Source: an uncultured Lachnospiraceae bacterium
GTDB taxonomy: Bacteria; Bacillota; Clostridia; Lachnospirales; Lachnospiraceae
Assembly (NCBI GenBank): GCA_910588285.1
Contig: CAJUQB010000133.1
Span: 1 to 10,459, forward strand
DNA: 10,459 bases
Direction: 5' to 3'
Shown here: positions 5,465 through 10,459 of the stretch, piece after piece
Layout of the letters: every line of letters begins with the position of its first letter
Position numbering within the stretch: position 1 is the first letter of the stretch
Notes under the pieces: generated by a model
The model's database searches: none
The model's input: only the letters and a program-made list of their open reading frames with translations
What the model was told of the DNA's origin: nothing
Position numbers and translations under genes: made by a program

Positions 5465-7329
5465 GGAAGAAATTGACCTATGACAGCACGGTGGGGGAGC
5501 TGTTCCAAAGCCCGGTAGGGCATGATGCCCTGGCAAAGGTTCTGCTGCAGCTTGGACTGCCAGAGCGGACCCTTACCAACCCGGCGGTTTCCGGCAGGAG
5601 GCTTCACACGATTGCCCGGCTCACCGGAAAAAAGCTGGACAGGGATTTCTGGGATGCGCTGCTGCGGCTGGTTAATGGGGAAGGGGATGAGCCCTGCTCC
5701 TCCCAGGGGCCCATTACACGGAAATGGTGGAAGGAGGCTGTCTTTTACCAGATTTATCCCAGGAGCTTCTGTGACAGCAATGGGGATGGGATCGGCGACC
5801 TTAAGGGCATCATCAGCAAGCTGGATTATTTAAAGGAGCTGGGGGTGGACGCTCTGTGGCTGTCGCCGATTTATGATTCCCCCAATGACGACAATGGCTA
5901 TGATATCCGGGATTATGACAAGATCCTGGAAGAGTTTGGCACCATGGAGGATTTTGACCTTTTGCTGGCAGAGGTGCATAAGAGGGGGATGCGGCTCATT
6001 ATGGACCTGGTGGTGAACCATACCTCAGACGAGCATGTCTGGTACAAAAGGGCCTGCCAGGGGGATGAGAATTACCGCGGGTACTACTTTTTCCGCAAGG
6101 ATGACGGAACCCATCGGCCGCCCAACAACTGGACCTCTTTCTTTTCCGGCCCTGCCTGGAGGTATGAGGAGGCTTTAGACAGCTGGGCGCTGCACCTGTT
6201 TTCCACGAAGCAGATGGATCTCAACTGGGAAAACCCCATGGTTCGCCAGGAGGTGATCTGGATGGTGAACCGCTGGCTGGACAGGGGGGTGGACGGCTTC
6301 CGCATGGATGTGATCAATTATATTTCCAAGGAGGAGGGGCTGCCCCAGGGAAATGAGGCCATTGGCAGCCTGATGGGATATAAGGGCATTGAGCATTACT
6401 ATTATGGGCCAAAGCTTCATTCCTACTTAAGGGAGCTTCGGGCCAGGGCTTTTGAGCCCCATGGCGCTTTTTCCGTGGGGGAGACGCCGGGGCTTGGGAT
6501 GAAAATGAGCCAGCTGGTTACCGGGGAGGAGCGGGGGGAGCTTGACATGGTGTTTTCCTTTGACCATCTGGAGACGCCGGGGCATGTGCGGTTTGAGGAC
6601 TATGGGTATGATCTGAATTATTTCAGGGATTACATGATCGACTGGATGGAGCATTACGGAAATAACTGCTGGATGTCACTGTTCTACAACAACCATGACA
6701 ACCCGCGGATGATCAGTAAGATCACAAAGAACAGAGCGCACCATACGGCCCTGGCTAAGCTTTTGGCTGTCATGCAGCTCACCTTAAAGGGCACTCCCTT
6801 TTTGTACCAGGGGGATGAGATGGGGCTGGCAAATTATGAATTTACCTCCATGGAGCAGATCACGGATGTGGAGTCAAAGGGATATTATGAGGAGCAGATC
6901 AAAAAGGAGCCCAGGGAGAAGGTATTTGCCAGGATCCTTGCGGGAACCCGGGAGCATACCCGGGTGCTGCTGCCCTGGAATGAGAAGCTGCCGCCCTGCC
7001 ATGCAGGCCTAAGGCAGGAGGGAAAGGCGGAGGTGACAAGGGCCTACCGCAGTCTGCTGCGCCTGCGGCACCAGGAGGAGGCCTTTGTCTACGGGAGGTT
7101 CCGGGTGCTGTGCAGGAAGAAAAATCGTTTTGTTTACTGGCGCGCCCTTCATGGACGTGTGTATCTGGTGGACTGCAACCTCAGCGAAAAGCCCTGCAGG
7201 GCATATGAATGGAGGGGAAGAAGCCAGCTTGTGTATGACACCAGGAAGAGAACAGGCGCTGCCGGAGCGGGAAAGACAGGCAGGATGCTGGGGGGCTATG
7301 AGGCGCGGATTTTGCGGCTGCTGCGGTGA
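5461..7329 (+). CDS. GH13 subfamily 31 alpha-glucosidase / oligo-1,6-glucosidase with extra N-terminal region
   Basis: A 622-residue cytoplasmic alpha-glucosidase that would hydrolyse the alpha-glucosidic bond left after galactose removal (sucrose) or alpha-1,6-glucosides. The catalytic part begins at W89 (WWKEAVFYQIYPRSF) with an intact Ca2+ loop (DSNGDGIGDLKG), region I DLVVNHTS, region II GFRMDVIN with nucleophile D283, region III SVGETPG with acid/base E341, and region IV NNHDNPR with D413. Val after the nucleophile is the residue associated with alpha-1,6 specificity in GH13_31. Region V reads QMDLN where QPDLN is usual. Residues 1-88 are unusual for the family: a probably helical segment rich in Leu (VGELFQSP, LLQLGLPERTL, FWDALLRLVN) followed by a short linker. 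A small beta-rich C-terminal domain ends the protein. ATG 5461 overlaps the transporter's TGA, and AGGGGAGGTG lies just upstream (ends at 5456). An in-frame codon at 5413 would only add transporter-overlapping sequence. Confidence 0.92.
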   Translation: MRKKLTYDSTVGELFQSPVGHDALAKVLLQLGLPERTLTNPAVSGRRLHTIARLTGKKLDRDFWDALLRLVNGEGDEPCSSQGPITRKWWKEAVFYQIYPRSFCDSNGDGIGDLKGIISKLDYLKELGVDALWLSPIYDSPNDDNGYDIRDYDKILEEFGTMEDFDLLLAEVHKRGMRLIMDLVVNHTSDEHVWYKRACQGDENYRGYYFFRKDDGTHRPPNNWTSFFSGPAWRYEEALDSWALHLFSTKQMDLNWENPMVRQEVIWMVNRWLDRGVDGFRMDVINYISKEEGLPQGNEAIGSLMGYKGIEHYYYGPKLHSYLRELRARAFEPHGAFSVGETPGLGMKMSQLVTGEERGELDMVFSFDHLETPGHVRFEDYGYDLNYFRDYMIDWMEHYGNNCWMSLFYNNHDNPRMISKITKNRAHHTALAKLLAVMQLTLKGTPFLYQGDEMGLANYEFTSMEQITDVESKGYYEEQIKKEPREKVFARILAGTREHTRVLLPWNEKLPPCHAGLRQEGKAEVTRAYRSLLRLRHQEEAFVYGRFRVLCRKKNRFVYWRALHGRVYLVDCNLSEKPCRAYEWRGRSQLVYDTRKRTGAAGAGKTGRMLGGYEARILRLLR

Positions 7330-7390
7330 GCAGCCTGCGTATGAAGATAGGAGGACAGGGGCTGCAAAACGGGGCAGCCTGCAAAAGAGT
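7330..7390 (+). other. Gap between the sugar operon and the DUF885 gene, with hairpin and direct repeats
   Basis: No terminator or promoter is visible here, so read-through from the sugar operon into the DUF885 gene is plausible. GCAGCCTGC occurs twice (7330-7338 and 7374-7382). GGCTGC (7360-7365) pairs with GCAGCC (7374-7379) across an 8-nt loop, but no T-run follows. A strong AGGAGG at 7349-7354 has no ATG, GTG or TTG at the right distance in the DUF885 frame. Confidence 0.5.
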
Positions 7391-7394
7391 ATGA
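7341..7394 (+). CDS. Possible 17-residue leader peptide (speculative)
   Basis: An ATG at 7341 opens a 17-codon frame (MKIGGQGLQNGAACKRV) whose TGA at 7392-7394 overlaps the likely DUF885 start ATG at 7391. Such an arrangement can couple translation of a downstream gene that has a weak ribosome site, as here. Against it, I see no Shine-Dalgarno sequence before ATG 7341, and the AGGAGG lies within the frame. Chance is quite possible. Confidence 0.15.
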   Translation: MKIGGQGLQNGAACKRV

Positions 7395-9229
7395 TGGACA
7401 GAATGAAACGTGTGGGCTTTTTATGTTTTTTCAGTATATGCCTGGTTTTTACAGCAGACTCCTGCAAGCAAACAGGAACGATTGCCGGGAAGCCGGGCAG
7501 TGCCCGGTCTCTTGGCCAATCCTTGGACGGAGTGTTTTCAGAGACGGCCCGCCTTGTGGAGAGAGGAGCAGTTTCCTTTGCATTTGACCAGTATTGCCAG
7601 GAGATGTTTGTGGAGTCTCTGGAAGAGAATGCCCTGGCGGCACATTTCCTGATATCGGATCCGGCCGAATACGGGATTACATTTGACCAGGAGGATTATG
7701 TGCTGGATGCAGGGACGCTGGAGGATATGCAGGAGGAGGCTAAGAACTGCCAGGAAGCGATAGAGGAATTAATGGCCTTTGACCGCAGTGTGCTGACCAG
7801 GAACCAGCAGCTTACTTATGATACGCTGCTTTCCTATCTGGAGATTCAAGCGGCCTATCTTGGCACGGAAAACATGGAAAACCTGTTTGCTCCTGATAAT
7901 ACGATGTGCGGGATCCTGGCAACCAACTTTGAGGAATTCCCCTTTTACGATGAGGAGGATGTCCGGCAGTATCTCAGCTTTTTGGAGAGCACCCATTCAT
8001 ACATATCCCAATGCCTGGAGCTGACCAGGCATCAGGCAGAGCAGGGGTATTTTATGTCAGATCTGGTTGCAGACCAGGCCATTGCCGACTGCCAGAGCCA
8101 CTATGACAATGACGGAGCGGTGCTGCGCGCTTCCTTTGCAGAGAAGCTGGAGGGGCTGGGGCTGGAGGCTTCCGTGGAAAAGGAGCTGCTGGAGAAAAAC
8201 GAAGCGTACCTGCAGGATTCCTACCTGCCGGCCTGTCAGGAGGCTGTGGAGGTGCTCACGGAGCTTAAGGGCTCCGGCACCAATGGGGGCGGGCTGTGCG
8301 GATATGGGGAGAGAGGCAGTGCCTACTATGCTGCTCTGGTCCAGGAAAAAACAAGCAGCAGGATCACGCCGGAGGAAGTGGCAGAGCTTCTGGAACAGGA
8401 AATAGAGACCATTTTGGATGAAATGTCCGGCCTTTCCCAGGAGGCCTCCCGGGAGCTTTTGGAATATCAGCCGGAATTTACAGATGCGGACCAGATGATC
8501 CAATTTTTACTGGAGCAAATGGAGGCAGAGTTCCCGGCCCCGGTCACCACCTCCTATCAGATCGGAGATTTGAGCAAGGCAGCGGAGGGGACCAGCACAG
8601 CGGCCTATTATATGCCCTGCAGAATTGACGATATCCACACCAACAGCATCAAGGTGAACAATTTCATGATCGGCCAGGACATGAGGCAGATGTTTCTGGT
8701 GATTGCCCATGAGACCTTCCCCGGCCATCTGTATCAGTGCACAGCCTTCGCAGACCAGGAGGACACGCCGGATGTGCGGAAGGTGCTGAGCTTCATTGGT
8801 GTGACAGAGGGGTGGGCGGAATATGCAAAAGCATGCGCCGTTCGCTATCTGGACATGTCCCCCGAAGCGGGGCATGCGGCCTACCTCAATGATTTGCTGC
8901 CCTACCTGATGATTGCACGGATGGATGTGGGAATCCATTATGAGGGGTGGGATCTGGAGGATACTGCCCAGTTCTTTTCGGAATATATGGAGGACTCGAT
9001 CATTATGGCCCTGGGATTCTATTATTCTGTCCTTGGCGATCCCGGACAGTTCCTTCCCTATGCCGTGGGGGCTGTTAAGATGAACCAGCTGCGGGAGCGG
9101 GCGGAGGAGGAGCTGGGAGACCGGTTTGATGCCTATGCTTATCATCAGTGGATTGGAGGGATCGGCATCACCTCCTTTGATGTTCTGGAGGGAGAGCTGG
9201 AGACGTGGATTGCGGAGATGAGGGAATGA
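7391..9229 (+). CDS. DUF885 family protein, putative secreted zinc metallopeptidase
   Basis: A 612-residue extracytoplasmic protein of the DUF885 family (PF05960). These proteins have an HExxxxH-type site and are thought to be zinc peptidases, but activity is rarely proven. The N-terminus MMDRMKRV plus a hydrophobic run (residues 9-22) is an export signal. FTADSC with C25 only loosely resembles a lipobox (Asp at -2 is atypical), so either a lipoprotein or a cleaved Sec substrate is possible. The metal site is HETFPGH (H440, E441, H446), followed by TEGWAEYA with E473 and E477, which could supply the third ligand. The middle is acidic and helical. The start is chosen because the signal peptide begins there; ATG 7394 and ATG 7403 are alternatives, and only a weak AAAAGAG precedes them. 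The gene follows the sugar operon by 61 nt, and its TGA overlaps the ATG of a decayed gene. A direct role in alpha-galactoside use is not evident. Confidence 0.87.
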   Translation: MMDRMKRVGFLCFFSICLVFTADSCKQTGTIAGKPGSARSLGQSLDGVFSETARLVERGAVSFAFDQYCQEMFVESLEENALAAHFLISDPAEYGITFDQEDYVLDAGTLEDMQEEAKNCQEAIEELMAFDRSVLTRNQQLTYDTLLSYLEIQAAYLGTENMENLFAPDNTMCGILATNFEEFPFYDEEDVRQYLSFLESTHSYISQCLELTRHQAEQGYFMSDLVADQAIADCQSHYDNDGAVLRASFAEKLEGLGLEASVEKELLEKNEAYLQDSYLPACQEAVEVLTELKGSGTNGGGLCGYGERGSAYYAALVQEKTSSRITPEEVAELLEQEIETILDEMSGLSQEASRELLEYQPEFTDADQMIQFLLEQMEAEFPAPVTTSYQIGDLSKAAEGTSTAAYYMPCRIDDIHTNSIKVNNFMIGQDMRQMFLVIAHETFPGHLYQCTAFADQEDTPDVRKVLSFIGVTEGWAEYAKACAVRYLDMSPEAGHAAYLNDLLPYLMIARMDVGIHYEGWDLEDTAQFFSEYMEDSIIMALGFYYSVLGDPGQFLPYAVGAVKMNQLRERAEEELGDRFDAYAYHQWIGGIGITSFDVLEGELETWIAEMRE

Positions 9230-9739
9230 TGGTGAGCTACAAGGCGGATGGCATTGGGAAACTTACCTTCAATGGTTATGACGTGGGAAGCTATGCCCAA
9301 ACGTCCACGATTTTGAAGTAGAGCAGATGACCGGATTCAAGCAGTATCTGGATTCCCTGGGAATCCAGCTGTTATATGTCAACGAGCCTGCGAGATATAT
9401 TGACGATTCCTTTTACCAGGAGGAGTTTGGGGGCGAATATTCGGGAGGAGGGCCTGGATCCATTAAGCCTGTTTTACCGTACGGATCATCACTGGACTGT
9501 TCCGGACTCCAAGTGGGCTGCCGGGAAGAGCGCAGAGCGTATGAACGAAACCTATGGCTATCACATTGAGAATTCGGGATGTCCGGCTTATTGTCCCCCG
9601 GGATCAGGGGAATATGAGCGTGGGGGAGCTGGTTGCGGCGGAGGATTATGACACGGCGATGATCGCCTATGTCCAGTCCGTGATCAGGGACCACGATGAG
9701 GAGGGGAATGCGGATTACCAGATGTTTTGGCTGGAATAA
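9226..9739 (+). pseudogene. Decayed DHHW-family (AlgX/acyltransferase-like) gene
   Basis: Pieces of one coding sequence lie in three frames in order. Frame 1 from ATG 9226 gives about 31 residues (FNGYDVGSYAQ) and stops at 9319-9321. The next frame, from roughly 9309, carries DFEVEQMTGFKQYLDSLG and LLYVNEPARYIDDSFY. Near 9432-9445 the similarity moves to frame 1 with REEGLDPLSLFYRTDHHWTV, containing the DHHW motif that defines the family (PF14286). After YGYHIE (about 9570) it moves again, to the frame ending YDTAMIAYVQSVIRDHDE and TAA 9737-9739. Intact DHHW proteins are around 370-400 residues, so the 5' part and internal segments are missing. DHHW proteins are exported or membrane-anchored SGNH-hydrolase-like proteins linked to O-acetylation or exopolysaccharide in Firmicutes. 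The order of pieces and lack of a full frame make loss of function very likely. Sequencing errors could explain single shifts but not the missing segments. Confidence 0.75.
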
Positions 9740-9778
9740 AGGGATCTTTTGATATTTGTGTTCATTGAGTACAGACAT

Positions 9779-9786
9779 AGGAGGTG
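9779..9786 (+). promoter_or_regulatory. Shine-Dalgarno site that decides the DUF1905 start
   Basis: AGGAGGTG, almost fully complementary to the 16S rRNA 3' end, sits 6 nt before TTG 9793. It rules out the in-frame GTG at 9784, which lies inside the ribosome site itself. The same AGGAGGTG with the same 6-nt spacing precedes the next gene (10079-10086). Confidence 0.8.
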
Positions 9787-9792
9787 CAGGTA

Positions 9793-10089
9793 TTGAACGG
9801 CAGAGTGTATGAGTATGAGTCCCTGCTTTATGAGGCGGGGGAGACAGGAGGCGCTTATGTCATTTTTCCCTATGATATCAGGAAAGAGTTTGGGCGGGGA
9901 AGGGTGAAGGTACATGCCACGTTTGACGGGGAGCCCTATGATGGAAGTGTTGTGAATATGGGGGTAAAGAATGCTGATGGGAGTGTGTGCTATATTATCG
10001 GCGTTCGTAAGGATATCCGTTCCCGGATAGGGAAGCGGCCGGGAGACAAGATCCTGGTGACGGTCAGGGAACGGGCTCAGGAGGTGTAG
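9793..10089 (+). CDS. DUF1905 domain-containing protein
   Basis: A 98-residue cytoplasmic protein made of a single DUF1905 domain (PF08922). The match rests on GGAYVIFPYDIRKEFG, VKVHATFDGEPYDGS, the CYIIGVRKDIR segment and the closing IGKRPGDKILVTVRER, all characteristic of the family. The domain is a small beta-barrel-like fold of unknown biochemical role, sometimes joined to a YdeI/OmdA-type domain, which is absent here. Translation probably starts at the rare codon TTG, since AGGAGGTG is ideally placed 6 nt before it and no ATG is available. Its AGGAGGTG-containing 3' end also serves the next gene 3 nt downstream, so the two are co-translated. No convincing promoter was found in the 53 nt before it. 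Confidence 0.88.
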   Translation: MNGRVYEYESLLYEAGETGGAYVIFPYDIRKEFGRGRVKVHATFDGEPYDGSVVNMGVKNADGSVCYIIGVRKDIRSRIGKRPGDKILVTVRERAQEV

Positions 10090-10092
10090 CTT

Positions 10093-10443
10093 ATGGAAAA
10101 TGAGAAGATATATCAGATGGATTTTTCAAAGGTTTATCATCTGCTTGTCAATAAGGCGGAGAGAAAGGGGCGGACAAGGCAGGAGGTTGACGAGGTGATC
10201 CGTTGGCTTACCGGGCACAGCCAGACGGAACTGGAGGGGATGCTGGAAAGGCCGGTGTCTTATGGGGATTTCTTCCGGGATGCCCCGGAACCTAATGAAA
10301 ACAGGAGGCTGATCAAGGGCGTGGTCTGTGGTGTCAGGGTGGAAGATATTGAAGAGCCTCTGATGCGGGAGGTCCGTTATCTGGATAAGCTGGTTGATGA
10401 ACTTGCCAGGGGGAAGGCTATGGATAAGATACTGCGTAAATAA
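10093..10443 (+). CDS. DUF2200 family protein
   Basis: A 116-residue soluble protein of the DUF2200 family (PF09966), complete in the window. Family-typical stretches are FSKVYHLLVNKAERKGRT, VDEVIRWLTGHSQ, GVVCGVRVEDIEEPLM and the C-terminal YLDKLVDELARGKAMDK. No catalytic motif is apparent and the function is unknown. The repeated basic and acidic helical segments suggest a compact, mostly alpha-helical protein. ATG 10093 is preceded by AGGAGGTG at 10079-10086, inside the end of the DUF1905 gene, with a 6-nt spacing. The tandem DUF1905-DUF2200 arrangement with matching ribosome sites points to joint expression. Confidence 0.92.
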   Translation: MENEKIYQMDFSKVYHLLVNKAERKGRTRQEVDEVIRWLTGHSQTELEGMLERPVSYGDFFRDAPEPNENRRLIKGVVCGVRVEDIEEPLMREVRYLDKLVDELARGKAMDKILRK

Positions 10444-10459
10444 AGAGGCGGCATATGGG
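10444..10459 (+). other. Possible start of a further co-directional gene
   Basis: Right after the DUF2200 stop, AGAGG (10444-10448) lies 6 nt before an ATG at 10455. Only this codon and two bases of the next fit in the window, so nothing can be said of the product. No terminator is seen before the window ends. Confidence 0.3.

Noticed and set aside
7360..7379. GGCTGC/GCAGCC hairpin as a terminator for the sugar operon
   Set aside because: The 6-bp stem is followed by TGCAAAAGAG instead of a T tract.
7085..7390. An N-terminal extension of the DUF885 gene back into the GH13 gene
   Set aside because: The extension overlaps the GH13 coding end by 245 nt and reads as low-quality sequence, while a clear signal peptide begins at 7391.
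9738..9754. AAAG...CTTTT after the DHHW remnant as a terminator
   Set aside because: The possible stem is only 4 bp and AT-rich, and no clean T-run follows.
1..10459. CRISPR arrays, tRNA or rRNA genes, transposase genes
   Set aside because: No regularly spaced repeats, no tRNA-like cloverleaf or rRNA sequence, and no transposase or integrase motifs were seen.

Overview
The window reads as chromosomal DNA of a Firmicute, most likely a gut Lachnospiraceae (Clostridium cluster XIVa) bacterium. The basis is the moderately GC-rich coding sequence, strong AGGAGG-type ribosome binding sites, tightly packed co-directional genes, the mix of families (bacitracin-type ABC ATPase, GH36, GPH symporter, GH13_31, DUF885, DHHW, DUF1905, DUF2200), and the style of the proteins. 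Species cannot be named from the sequence alone. Every gene I can support is on the + strand.

Left end (1-1350): the tail of an ABC export module. A hydrophobic permease subunit, probably cut off at its 5' side by an in-frame stop at 13-15, is followed 6 nt later by an intact ATPase (607-1275) and a strong intrinsic terminator (1307-1349). The terminator's T-run is also the left arm of a second, perfect 19-bp inverted repeat (1345-1390). A GC-rich, structured non-coding stretch then leads to a good sigma-A-type promoter (1458-1486).

Centre (1458-7329): an alpha-galactoside utilisation operon. A cytoplasmic GH36 alpha-galactosidase (1552-3945), a MelB-like GPH sugar:cation symporter (3935-5464) and a GH13_31 alpha-glucosidase/oligo-1,6-glucosidase (5461-7329) overlap end to end, which suggests translational coupling. 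The reading is that melibiose/raffinose-type sugars enter unmodified by Na+-coupled symport. GH36 then removes terminal galactose, and the GH13 enzyme splits the remaining alpha-glucosidic bond. The GH13 protein carries an extra N-terminal helical region of about 88 residues that the catalytic family does not need. No transcription factor gene is present in the window.

Right end (7330-10459): a secreted DUF885 putative zinc metallopeptidase (7391-9229) follows after a 61-nt gap. Next is a decayed DHHW-family gene spread over three reading frames (9226-9739). Two small conserved genes of unknown function close the window, DUF1905 (TTG start, 9793-10089) and DUF2200 (10093-10443), with near-identical Shine-Dalgarno sites.

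I did not find a clearly new biological system. The most notable items are the extra GH13 N-terminal region, the nested terminator/palindrome, and the DHHW gene remnant.
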